Shown: piece after piece, positions 1 to 6,137 of the stretch | How the letters are laid out: the number at the start of each line of letters is the position of its first letter | Numbering within the stretch: the stretch's first letter is position 1 | Source of the DNA: Quisquiliibacterium sp. | Lineage (GTDB): Bacteria > Pseudomonadota > Gammaproteobacteria > Burkholderiales > Burkholderiaceae_E | Assembly (NCBI GenBank): GCA_023257915.1 | Contig: JALRBB010000226.1 | Coordinates: forward strand, 1-8,663 | Direction of reading: 5' to 3' | Length of the DNA stretch: 8,663 bases | Notes under the pieces: generated by a model | What the model was told of the DNA's origin: nothing | Database searches by the model: none | The model's input: only the letters and a program-made list of their open reading frames with translations | Translations under genes and position numbers: made by a program

Positions 1-238
1 GCATCGTGTCGTCGATCGGCGCCACGGTGATGCCGTTGCGGGCGAAGATCTTGGCGTCGTATTTGATGTTCTGCCCGATCTTGAGGATCGCCGCGTCCTC
101 GAGCACGGGCCCCAGCATATCGAGGCAGGTGTTCAGCCCCATCTGCCCCTCGGCGAGTGCTACGCCCCCAAAAAGATCGTCGGCAGCCGAGGCCTTATGC
201 GTCAGCGGGATATAGCAGGCCTGCCCCGGCTCGACGCA
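1..238 (-). other. polA: Internal fragment of DNA polymerase I (PolA) 3'-5' exonuclease domain
   Basis: In the minus-strand frame shared with tatD, codons from about 238 down to 2 encode a stretch that aligns with the 3'-5' exonuclease domain of bacterial Pol I. EPGQACYIPLTHKA corresponds to the E. coli EPGVAAYIPVAH region, LGPVLEDAAILKIGQNIKYD to LKPLLEDEKALKVGQNLKYD, and ends in PIDDTM, equivalent to the FDTML segment. The GQNIKYD piece is the Exo II motif (N-x2-Y-D), with the metal-binding Asp retained. The DDLFGG...AEGQ insert between the first two blocks is, from memory, characteristic of alphaproteobacterial PolA rather than of beta/gamma forms. There is no start codon or ribosome site of its own; the 5'-3' exonuclease domain and the start of the proofreading domain (Exo I) are missing, and the polymerase domain, if present, lies outside the window. 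Family assignment is strong; taxon assignment is tentative. Confidence 0.85.
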
Positions 239-442
239 GTCCGGATAGTCCGGGTGCACCCCGGCACTTGCCCATAGATTGGGATAGACCTGAGCCAATT
301 GCAGGACCGCCGGGAACTCATCGAGCGTCACGCTGATGCACAAGGCACCGTCGACGGCGTTGTCCCGCATACGGGCAAGAATCTGATCGGTCTTTCCAGC
401 GAAATCCGGAAAATCGAGATGGCAATGGGAGTCGATGAACAC
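1..442 (-). CDS. tatD: TatD-family nuclease N-terminus running in frame into a PolA segment (partial, chimeric)
   Basis: TatD proteins are metal-dependent TIM-barrel hydrolases/DNases of about 255-265 residues. The reading frame opens after a TGA at 479-481. No ATG is available, and GTG at 440-442 is chosen because it gives the canonical family start (V/M)FIDSHCHLDFPDF and has AGGA eight bases upstream. Residues 4-10 carry the first metal-ligand motif, with H6 and H8 in SHCH. Residues 30-68 (VDGALCISVTLDEF ... ASAGVHPDYPD) are typical TatD. After D68 (codon 239-241) the similarity stops: the later metal ligands, including the Glu of the GETGLDY strand and the downstream His/His/Asp, are not there. 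Instead residues 69-147 match DNA polymerase I and continue past the left edge without a stop. TatD is the expected last gene of the mltG-tmk-holB-pilZ-tatD block, so the gene start is genuine. The product as written could not be an active TatD. Identification of the N-terminal part is secure; whether the joined ORF exists in a real cell is doubtful. Confidence 0.85.
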   Translation of the reverse strand, partial: MFIDSHCHLDFPDFAGKTDQILARMRDNAVDGALCISVTLDEFPAVLQLAQVYPNLWASAGVHPDYPDCVEPGQACYIPLTHKASAADDLFGGVALAEGQMGLNTCLDMLGPVLEDAAILKIGQNIKYDAKIFARNGITVAPIDDTM

Positions 443-450
443 GGGGTAAA

Positions 451-454
451 TCCT
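451..454 (-). promoter_or_regulatory. Ribosome binding site of tatD
   Basis: AGGA on the minus strand, eight bases before the GTG at 440-442. It decides the start, because the frame has no ATG between the in-frame stop at 479-481 and the SHCH motif. The 109-base spacer between pilZ and tatD shows no convincing promoter or hairpin terminator, so tatD is probably read from the mltG transcript. Confidence 0.5.
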
Positions 455-551
455 GGGCGCGGTGGCGATCGCCGCGTATCATGGCGGGCAGGCGGATTGC
501 AAAAGAACGGTATCAAATACGAAGTCGGCAGCCACCTGAACCGGGCTTGTC

Positions 552-962
552 TCAGATCGTATGACTTGGGCGGGTTGACTGCAGCGCTCCGCTGAGCAGG
601 CGCTCGATCGCGATACGGGCCGCCTCCCCCGCCTCACCTTTGGCGAACTGGACGCCGATCCCCTGCTGCCGACCCGGAACGCCGGCCGGGGTGATCCAGC
701 AGACCTTGCCCGGGATCGGCACCTTGTTGGGATCGTCCATTAACGAAAGAATCGCGTAAATCTCGTCACCGAGTTGCGCCTTGCGTGTGGTTGGAATGAA
801 GAGACCGCCACCGTCAATGAAGCGCATGTAGGCTGCATACAGAGCCGCCTTTTCCCGGATCGCCAGTGACATGACGCTGGAGCGCGGTATCTGCTGAGCG
901 CCGGCCATCGCCGCGGGTTGAGTGGCTTTGCCTGCTGCAGTTCGGGTATTCGGTTCATTCAT
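552..962 (-). CDS. pilZ: PilZ-domain protein of the type IV pilus PilZ class
   Basis: A 136-residue cytoplasmic protein. Residues 32-57 (SLAIREKAALYAAYM ... GGGLFIPT), 73-92 (SLMDDPNKVPIPGKVCWITP) and 99-105 (QQGIGVQ) are the hallmarks of the small PilZ proteins encoded next to holB, required for type IV pilus assembly; in xanthomonads this protein contacts the PilB ATPase. The RxxxR and D/NxSxxG residues that bind cyclic-di-GMP in other PilZ domains are absent, as is usual for this class. The C-terminus SGALQSTRPSHTI is also family-typical. The frame remains open upstream to 1052, but that part overlaps holB. ATG at 960-962 is chosen because it lies 16 bases after the holB stop. No strong ribosome site precedes it, and a later ATG at 906-908 would give a product closer to the usual ~118 residues. 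It sits between holB and tatD in the same transcription unit. Confidence 0.9.
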   Translation of the reverse strand: MNEPNTRTAAGKATQPAAMAGAQQIPRSSVMSLAIREKAALYAAYMRFIDGGGLFIPTTRKAQLGDEIYAILSLMDDPNKVPIPGKVCWITPAGVPGRQQGIGVQFAKGEAGEAARIAIERLLSGALQSTRPSHTI

Positions 963-978
963 CGCTGGGCCGGCCCCG

Positions 979-2001
979 TCAAAGAAACATCGATCGGTAT
1001 CGCAATAACGTATCTTCGCAGAATAGGCGCGGATTGAGCGGATGGTCGACACTGGCGGACTGGGTCGCCAGCCAGCGCGAAAATTCGATGATTGCCTCCA
1101 GTCCGGTCAAGTTCGCGAGGGTCGCCAGGCGCGCAGATTGCTCCGGGAAGCGTCGAGCATGCGAACCGGCGCGTACTCGCGCGAGATCGGCAACCCAGCC
1201 TTGCATCAGTGGTACCCAGGCGCGAGGCGCTACCTGCGACAGCGCCTCGGCCGCAGCCAGCACCGAGGCGTCGGGCAGTTTCGCAAGCGTCGCAACGATC
1301 AGCCGGTAGGCGGCGGCCTGTCCAGGATCTGCGAGCGCAGCGGCACGCAAGGGTGAGCCGGCCGCGGCTGCCAGCCAGGCTTGCGCATCGGCGCTCGGAA
1401 TTCCGAGCTCGCGGCACAACCAGTCAGAAGCCTGTTCCGCCGGTGGCAGGGTCAGCGCATGAATGACGCAACGTGAACGGATCGTCGCAGGCAGGCCGTC
1501 CAGCTTGCCGCTGACCAGCAGGAACAGTGTGGCACCAGGTGGTTCCTCGAGGGTTTTCAGCAGCGCATTGGCGGCAGGTACATTCAGGGCATCGGCCGGA
1601 TCGATCAGTACGACCTTGCGTCCACCCCGGTGTGCGCCGATCGAGACGAACTCAGACAAGGAGCGCACCTGGCCGATTTTGATCTCGGTGCTGGTCTTTT
1701 CTTTGCCTTCTTCGTCGTCGCCACCAGGGGTCAAAAGCCGAAAATCCGGATGATTGGCCTGTGAAAACCAGCCACAGGCCGGACATTGTCCACAGGCATC
1801 GCCATCGACCTGCGGGGCTTCGCACAGCAGTGCCTGCGCAAGGCGCGTCGCCAGCGCCGACTTTCCGACGCCGTCCGGGCCGACCAGCAACAGCGCATGC
1901 GGAAGCTTGTCCCGCAGTCGCAGCAGTGCGGCTAGCGAGGCCGCCAGCCAATCCGGCAGCAAGGGGCGGTTGTCCTGGGGGGAAGATTCAGGAATCGACA
2001 T
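979..2001 (-). CDS. holB: DNA polymerase III subunit delta'
   Basis: The delta' subunit is the stator of the clamp-loader complex that places the beta sliding clamp on primed DNA. The protein is 340 residues (E. coli HolB has 334). Visible in order: P-loop-like GPDGVGKS at 41-48; the zinc-binding cysteines C60, C70, C73 and C76 (DACGQCPAC); VVLIDPAD at 130-137 in the Walker B position; ALLKTLEEPP at 146-155; and the SRC motif at 176-178, which holds the arginine finger used to trigger ATP hydrolysis in the neighbouring subunit. The less conserved C-terminal region follows. The frame is open to 2070, but ATG at 1999-2001 is preferred because it begins four bases after the tmk stop and gives the usual N-terminus. 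The preceding bases show no Shine-Dalgarno site, so translation is probably coupled to tmk. Confidence 0.95.
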   Translation of the reverse strand: MSIPESSPQDNRPLLPDWLAASLAALLRLRDKLPHALLLVGPDGVGKSALATRLAQALLCEAPQVDGDACGQCPACGWFSQANHPDFRLLTPGGDDEEGKEKTSTEIKIGQVRSLSEFVSIGAHRGGRKVVLIDPADALNVPAANALLKTLEEPPGATLFLLVSGKLDGLPATIRSRCVIHALTLPPAEQASDWLCRELGIPSADAQAWLAAAAGSPLRAAALADPGQAAAYRLIVATLAKLPDASVLAAAEALSQVAPRAWVPLMQGWVADLARVRAGSHARRFPEQSARLATLANLTGLEAIIEFSRWLATQSASVDHPLNPRLFCEDTLLRYRSMFL

Positions 2002-2005
2002 ACAG

Positions 2006-2611
2006 TCAGAGAGTTGCGATATCTTGATCGAGCTGGCTGCGGATGGCCTCGATCTCTTGTCGGGAATCAATCACCTGAAACCGATCAGGCGCCTGTGCGA
2101 CGCGTTGCAGATACGCCGAGCGTACCCGTTCGAAGAATGCGAGGTCTTCGGCTTCGAATCGATCGGCAGCCCGTGCACTGGCTCGTCTGGCCGCAGCAAG
2201 CTGCGCAGGAAGATCGAACAGATAGCTGCGATCCGGTTGCAGTGCGCCCTGAACCCAGCGCTCCAGCGCCTCGATCTGGGTGAGGCAACCCCCCCTGCCA
2301 CCGCCCTGGTAGGCGTAAGTGGAGTCGGTGAAACGGTCGCAGATCACCCAGGTACCGTCAGCAAGCGCCGGGCGGATCAGTTGCTCGAGATGCTCCTTGC
2401 GCGCGGCAAACATCAGCAGCGTTTCGGTTTCCATGCTCATCGCCTCACTGAGCAACATGTCGCGCAGGCGCTCGCCGAGCGGGCTACCGCCCGGTTCGCG
2501 GGTCACGAGCGTGCGGATATCCCGCTCGCGCAGACGCTGTGCATACCAGTCGATATGCGTACTCTTGCCCGCGCCGTCGATACCCTCGAAGGTGATGAAG
2601 CGTCCTCTCAT
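2006..2611 (-). CDS. tmk: Thymidylate kinase
   Basis: Phosphorylates dTMP to dTDP with ATP, the step shared by de novo and salvage dTTP synthesis; cytoplasmic. The protein is 201 residues, close to the usual 200-215. The P-loop [11 protein letters not shown] spans residues 8-18, the substrate-binding [10 protein letters not shown] lies at 38-47, the DRF motif at 92-94 is followed by [10 protein letters not shown] at 98-107, and the lid region with DRFE is at about 144-153. The P-loop lacks the Arg seen in the eukaryotic-type enzyme, as expected for a bacterial type II enzyme whose catalytic arginines are in the lid. The ATG at 2609-2611 overlaps the mltG stop in an ATGA arrangement, which implies translational coupling. 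Confidence 0.97.
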   Translation of the reverse strand: MRGRFITFEGIDGAGKSTHIDWYAQRLRERDIRTLVTREPGGSPLGERLRDMLLSEAMSMETETLLMFAARKEHLEQLIRPALADGTWVICDRFTDSTYAYQGGGRGGCLTQIEALERWVQGALQPDRSYLFDLPAQLAAARRASARAADRFEAEDLAFFERVRSAYLQRVAQAPDRFQVIDSRQEIEAIRSQLDQDIATL

Positions 2612-3606
2612 GGTGTCCTTTTCAGCTGAAAGCGGGCAACCGCCCTGTTGTGCGCTTCCAGGTCGTTGGAGAACTCGCTGCTGCCGTCGCCGCGAGCGAC
2701 AAAGTACAGCGCCTTGATCTGTGCTGGTTGCATCACGGCTTCGATTGCCGCGCGGCCCGGGAGTCCGATCGGCGTTGGCGGCAGGCCAGCCCGGGTGTAG
2801 GTGTTGTACGGTGTGTCGGTTTGCAGATCCCGCTTGCGCAGATTGCCATCGAAGCGTTCACCCATCCCGTAGATCGTGGTCGGATCGCTTTGCAGCAGCA
2901 TACCGATGCGCAGGCGATTGATGAATACCGCAGCCACTTTGTGGCGATCTTCCGCCCGACCGGTCTCCTTTTCGACGATCGAGGCGAGCACCAGCGCCTC
3001 GTAAGGCGAGCGAAGCGGCAGTCCTTCTCCTCGTTTTTCCCAGGCGCTAGCCAGCGTTTGCTGCATCAGGCGATAGGCCTGCCTGAACACCTCCAGATCA
3101 CTGCTGCCTGGCGAAAAACGATAGGTGCTCGGAAAAAACAGGCCCTCCGGGTGCGTCTCGCGCGCTCCGATCCGTTCCAGCAATTGCGCGTCGCTCAGGG
3201 AGGCGCTGTCGTGCAACAGCTCCGCGTGGCCAGCGATCCGTTCGCGCAATTGTCGAAACGTCCAGCCCTCGACCACCAGTAACTCGGCAAGCACTGCGTC
3301 ACCCTTGACCAGCTTGTCGAGCAGTTGTTCGAGGGTCGTCGGAGCCTCGAGCTGATAGACGCCGGCCTTGATCGCGCGCGAATCTCCGCGAAGCTTCAGG
3401 GCCACCGCGAGTTGCCAGCGCCTGACCTGCAGACCCGAGGCCTGCATCGCCGCGGTAAGTCCATTCAGAGTGGCTCCCTTGTCGACTTTGAAGCGCAGCG
3501 TGCTGGTTTGCATCGGCAAGGGTTTCGCGCGATAGCCATACACGGCATAGCCGATCGTGCCGACCAGCATCGCGACGAACAGGAGCAACAAGGTGAGTCG
3601 TTTCAT
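2608..3606 (-). CDS. mltG: Endolytic murein transglycosylase MltG (YceG family)
   Basis: An inner-membrane lytic transglycosylase that cuts nascent glycan strands and so limits peptidoglycan chain length. The protein is 332 residues. A single N-terminal membrane segment (about residues 4-24, [20 protein letters not shown]) anchors the periplasmic part. A LysM-like subdomain at roughly 35-85 precedes the YceG catalytic domain. The active-site motif is ASIVEKETG at 208-216, with E212 corresponding to the essential glutamate of E. coli MltG. It is followed by [17 protein letters not shown] (227-243), YGMG (246-249) and [16 protein letters not shown] (265-280). The C-terminal [19 protein letters not shown] block completes the family pattern. 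The frame is open to 3825, but that extension crosses the promoter of the divergent ygfZ and lacks family similarity; ATG at 3604-3606 places the membrane anchor at the N-terminus. It is the first gene of the housekeeping unit. Confidence 0.96.
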   Translation of the reverse strand: MKRLTLLLLFVAMLVGTIGYAVYGYRAKPLPMQTSTLRFKVDKGATLNGLTAAMQASGLQVRRWQLAVALKLRGDSRAIKAGVYQLEAPTTLEQLLDKLVKGDAVLAELLVVEGWTFRQLRERIAGHAELLHDSASLSDAQLLERIGARETHPEGLFFPSTYRFSPGSSDLEVFRQAYRLMQQTLASAWEKRGEGLPLRSPYEALVLASIVEKETGRAEDRHKVAAVFINRLRIGMLLQSDPTTIYGMGERFDGNLRKRDLQTDTPYNTYTRAGLPPTPIGLPGRAAIEAVMQPAQIKALYFVARGDGSSEFSNDLEAHNRAVARFQLKRTP

Positions 3607-3639
3607 CGAGAGTCCGGCCCTAAGGCCCGTTCCGCCGCT

Positions 3640-3651
3640 GTGCCGCGGCAC
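3640..3651. repeat. 12-bp perfect palindrome in the mltG leader
   Basis: GTGCCGCGGCAC is a perfect 12-bp inverted repeat, 33 bases upstream of the mltG start on the minus strand. It could be an operator, or a short hairpin in the mltG leader RNA. Palindromes of this GC-rich kind also arise by chance, so function is unproven. Confidence 0.3.
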
Positions 3652-3679
3652 TTGCCGGAGAGCGCAAATGCTTAAATAC

Positions 3680-3689
3680 CTTTCGAAAG
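3680..3689. repeat. 10-bp perfect palindrome upstream of the ygfZ -10 box
   Basis: CTTTCGAAAG is a perfect palindrome in the mltG/ygfZ spacer, directly upstream of the proposed ygfZ -35 element at 3690-3695. A second palindrome, GGCCGGCC, lies at 3702-3709 between -35 and -10. The positions would suit a regulator site, but no known operator consensus is matched. Confidence 0.25.
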
Positions 3690-3717
3690 CTGATTCAGCC
3701 CGGCCGGCCAATATAAT
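3690..3717 (+). promoter_or_regulatory. Sigma-70-like promoter of ygfZ, possibly shared with mltG on the other strand
   Basis: A perfect -10 hexamer TATAAT lies at 3712-3717. With a 16-base spacer the -35 would be CTGATT at 3690-3695, a three-of-six match. Transcription would begin near 3724, leaving a leader of about 16 bases before the ygfZ ATG. The same AT-rich patch reads TATTAT (3714-3719) on the minus strand and could serve as a -10 for mltG, although no good minus-strand -35 is present. This is the only AT-rich patch in an otherwise GC-rich spacer. Confidence 0.55.
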
Positions 3718-3739
3718 ACGAGGCAAACTACTGACAGCC

Positions 3740-4825
3740 ATGACCACTGACCAGAACCCTAGCCTGTCCCTGTCCGTTGAACCCGCGCCAGGCGCCGCCT
3801 TCGATGCGCAGCAGTTCAGCGCCACCCCGAGTGTCGACGCCTACGGTCCGCAAGCCTTGTTCGAACCCTTGTCGAGCGTGCAGATCGCATCCGGCAGCGT
3901 CGCGCCGCTGACTGACCTTTCGCTGATCTGTGTCACCGGCAATGACGCGGTCAATTTTCTGCATAATCAATTGACCAACGATGTCGAGCATCTTGATGAG
4001 CAGCAGGCCCGTTGGTTTGGCTACTGCTCGCCCAAGGGCCGCTTGATGGCGACCTTTCTGGGCTGGCGTGAGGGTCCGGATTCCATTTCGTTGCTGATCT
4101 CAACGCCGCAGGCTGAGCCAATCCGCAAGCGCCTGTCGATGTTCGTGCTTCGGGCGAAGGCCAAGGTTCAGGATGCGAGTGCGAGCAGGATGCTGTTCGG
4201 ACTCACCGGGGAGCAGGCCTTTGCGGCTCTGAAGGCCCTTGGGATCGATCCGCCGGCGGCGATGGTTCACGCAAGCAACGATGACTGCCACTGCGTCGGT
4301 TTGCCATCGGCCAATGTCGATGGGAGCGAGTGTCCTCGCTGGCTGCTCTCGGTTCCGCGCGATCGAGCTGTGCAGATCTGGGAGGCCTTGTGCGCGCGCC
4401 TTGCGAAGTCATCAACCAGCGACTGGCGCTGGACCGAGGTGCTTGCCGGCATCCCGCGGATCGTACCGGCAACCAGCGAGCAGTTCGTGCCGCAGATGCT
4501 CAATTTCGAGCTGGTCGATGGCGTCAACTTCAAGAAGGGCTGCTATCCAGGCCAGGAGATCGTCGCGCGAACCCAGTATCGGGGAACCTTGAAGCGGCGG
4601 ATGTTCCTGGGCCATCTCGATGGAGCCGTGCCGGAACCCGGTTCGGACGTTCAGGCGCAAGGTGCTGGCGAGCCTTGCGGCAAGGTCGTGCTGGCTGCGA
4701 AATCGCCGCTTGGCGGCGTCGATCTGCTGTTCGAGGCGCAGATCAGTGCGGTACAGGAGCAGCCCTTGTCGATCGGCCAGGCCGTCATCGAATTGAAGTC
4801 GCTGCCCTACCCCGTCGTGCTCTGA
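3740..4825 (+). CDS. ygfZ: Folate-binding Fe-S cluster maturation protein YgfZ
   Basis: A tetrahydrofolate-dependent cytoplasmic protein of the GcvT-like family that supports assembly or repair of certain Fe-S enzymes. The protein is 361 residues, slightly longer than E. coli YgfZ (326). The signature KGCYPGQE is at 266-273, with the conserved functional cysteine C268. It is preceded by PQMLNFELVDGVNF (251-264) and followed by ARTQYRGTLKRR (276-287). The N-terminal GcvT-like fold is visible as ICVTGNDAVNFLHNQLTNDV (63-82) and YCSPKGRLMATF (95-106). The first ~55 residues are low-similarity sequence. The frame is open back to 3557, but ATG at 3740-3742 is preferred because it lies just after the TATAAT box and excludes antisense-mltG sequence. 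No clear Shine-Dalgarno precedes it. Divergence from mltG is, to my knowledge, the common betaproteobacterial arrangement. Confidence 0.95.
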   Translation: MTTDQNPSLSLSVEPAPGAAFDAQQFSATPSVDAYGPQALFEPLSSVQIASGSVAPLTDLSLICVTGNDAVNFLHNQLTNDVEHLDEQQARWFGYCSPKGRLMATFLGWREGPDSISLLISTPQAEPIRKRLSMFVLRAKAKVQDASASRMLFGLTGEQAFAALKALGIDPPAAMVHASNDDCHCVGLPSANVDGSECPRWLLSVPRDRAVQIWEALCARLAKSSTSDWRWTEVLAGIPRIVPATSEQFVPQMLNFELVDGVNFKKGCYPGQEIVARTQYRGTLKRRMFLGHLDGAVPEPGSDVQAQGAGEPCGKVVLAAKSPLGGVDLLFEAQISAVQEQPLSIGQAVIELKSLPYPVVL

Positions 4826-4829
4826 GCGC

Positions 4830-4860
4830 GACAGCACCTGCGCCAGGCACTGCGCCTGTC
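4830..4860. terminator. Weak hairpin region between convergent genes
   Basis: Between the ygfZ stop and the end of the convergent fusion gene there is a 5-bp hairpin, CAGGC/GCCTG with a five-base loop (4844-4858), and an outer pair GACAG (4830-4834) / CTGTC (4856-4860) that competes with it. No T-run follows on either strand, so an intrinsic terminator is only a possibility. An 8-base direct repeat GTCAGTGC occurs at 4858-4865 and 4871-4878. Confidence 0.25.
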
Positions 4861-4871
4861 AGTGCATCCGG

Positions 4872-6137
4872 TCAGTGCGCGATTTGCTCCAGCCAGCCGG
4901 ATAAATCCGCATAGACGCAGGCCTTGTCCTCATCGCGTTCGTTGAAGGGCTCATGGTGCAAGTCCGGATAGCGGCGAAGTGTGACGAGCGCAGACGAAGC
5001 CTGCTCCGCAAATCGGCAGGCTCCGTCCGGGTCGACGATCCGGTCGGATTCCGGCACCAAAAGCAGTGCGGCAATCCTGAGCCGTTGCGCATCCTGGATT
5101 GAGCGTTCCGCGGAGGCGAACATCCAGCGGGCAAGCCGCGCGCAGATTTTCGAGTGCACCAGCGGGTCGCTGCGATAGTCTGCGACCACCTGTGGGTTAT
5201 GCGACAGCGCGGCCGGATCCAGACCGCTGGCGACGGCAACAGCAGGGGCAATCCGCCCCATCACCGCCGACAAGCTGCGTTCCCACAGCCTAAGGCGGAA
5301 TCCGAGTGCCGGGGCTGACAGGATCAGCCCGCGCAAGCGCGTGTACGGATCGAGCGCAAGTTCGGCTGCGAGTGTCCCGCCCATACTCTGGCCGAACAAA
5401 ATCGGTGGGCTGCCGCAAGCGTCAGTGAAGGCAGAAAGCTGAAGCCTCGCATGTTCGAGCAACTGCGAGTCGCGCTGGATTACGCCACGTGCGCCGCTGC
5501 TGCGGCCATGTCCGACGTGATCATGCGATCGAACCCACCAGCCGCGCGTCGCGAGCCAGCGTGCCAGCGCTTCGTGTCTGCCGCTATGCTCGCCATGTCC
5601 GTGCAGCAAGTAGACGGCGCCGCGCGGATCGCCCGACGGTCGCCAGTCGCGTTCCAGCAGCCTGGCTCCATCGGGCATCTGGCGATGCTGTTCGCTGGCC
5701 TCAATCGGTGAGGGCTCGCGCAGCTGTCGTGCCATCTTCTGGTGCGGGATGCCAACTTCATCATAGGGTGAGCCCTCGGCGATGAAGCCGTGCCTTTCGT
5801 AGAAGCTCGCGACATAGCTCTGGGCACTGAGCTCAAGCCGCAGGTCTCCGCGAGCCCTGGCTGCATTGACCAGATGGGTCAGGATCTGACCGCCGATGCC
5901 ATCACGCCGATGCGGCGCGAGCACCGCCATGCGCCCGATATGTCCGTCGGGCAGAAGGCGTCCAGTCGCGATCGGCACCCGCTCCAAATAGGCAACGCAA
6001 TGCAGGCTGCGTGGATCCCAGCTATCCCATTCAAGCTCGGCCGCAATGCCCTGCTCTTTCACAAAGACTTCGGTGCGCACTGCACCCGCATCGGCGCCAA
6101 GCTGCTCCCAGCGTCCGGTTACCACACGAACCGACAT
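4872..6137 (-). CDS. Fusion of ElaA-like GNAT acetyltransferase and monoglyceride-lipase-like alpha/beta hydrolase
   Basis: A 421-residue, probably cytoplasmic, two-domain protein. Residues 1-139 are a GNAT N-acetyltransferase of the ElaA type: EVFVKEQGI (23-31), the H46 region, and the acetyl-CoA P-loop MAVLAPHRRDGIGGQIL (70-86), with ASFYERHGF (110-118) as the C-terminal GNAT motif. Residues 155-421 are a serine hydrolase of the Hydrolase_4/monoglyceride lipase group: oxyanion motif HGHGEHSGRH (179-188), nucleophile elbow GQSMGG with S251, acid D365 in VPESDRIVDP, and catalytic H395 in LHHEPFNE. No signal peptide is present. A linker of about 15 residues (140-154) joins the domains, and no stop or frame change lies between them. 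The ATG at 6135-6137 overlaps the stop of the upstream esterase gene by one base. Expected reactions are acyl transfer from acetyl-CoA to an amine, and hydrolysis of a fatty-acid ester; the actual substrates are unknown. Confidence 0.88.
   Translation of the reverse strand: MSVRVVTGRWEQLGADAGAVRTEVFVKEQGIAAELEWDSWDPRSLHCVAYLERVPIATGRLLPDGHIGRMAVLAPHRRDGIGGQILTHLVNAARARGDLRLELSAQSYVASFYERHGFIAEGSPYDEVGIPHQKMARQLREPSPIEASEQHRQMPDGARLLERDWRPSGDPRGAVYLLHGHGEHSGRHEALARWLATRGWWVRSHDHVGHGRSSGARGVIQRDSQLLEHARLQLSAFTDACGSPPILFGQSMGGTLAAELALDPYTRLRGLILSAPALGFRLRLWERSLSAVMGRIAPAVAVASGLDPAALSHNPQVVADYRSDPLVHSKICARLARWMFASAERSIQDAQRLRIAALLLVPESDRIVDPDGACRFAEQASSALVTLRRYPDLHHEPFNERDEDKACVYADLSGWLEQIAH

Noticed and set aside
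963..1052. Upstream extension of the pilZ frame (30 more codons)
   Set aside because: It overlaps the end of holB and is unlike PilZ; a start 16 bases after the holB stop is more sensible.
2002..2070. Upstream extension of the holB frame (23 more codons)
   Set aside because: It overlaps tmk and has no similarity to delta' N-termini; the ATG at 1999-2001 fits the spacing.
1754..2629. Long plus-strand open frame (291 codons) opposite holB and tmk
   Set aside because: It is antisense to two well-supported genes, has no recognisable motifs, and such long shadow frames are common in GC-rich DNA.
2650..3282. Plus-strand open frame of 210 codons opposite mltG
   Set aside because: Antisense to the conserved MltG catalytic domain; no family similarity recognised.
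3607..3825. Upstream extension of the mltG frame (73 more codons)
   Set aside because: It would run through the ygfZ promoter and start, and would bury the N-terminal membrane anchor.
4858..4878. Direct repeat GTCAGTGC as a possible attachment or insertion footprint
   Set aside because: Only 8 bases, 13 bases apart, overlapping a stop codon, with no mobile gene nearby; chance is adequate.
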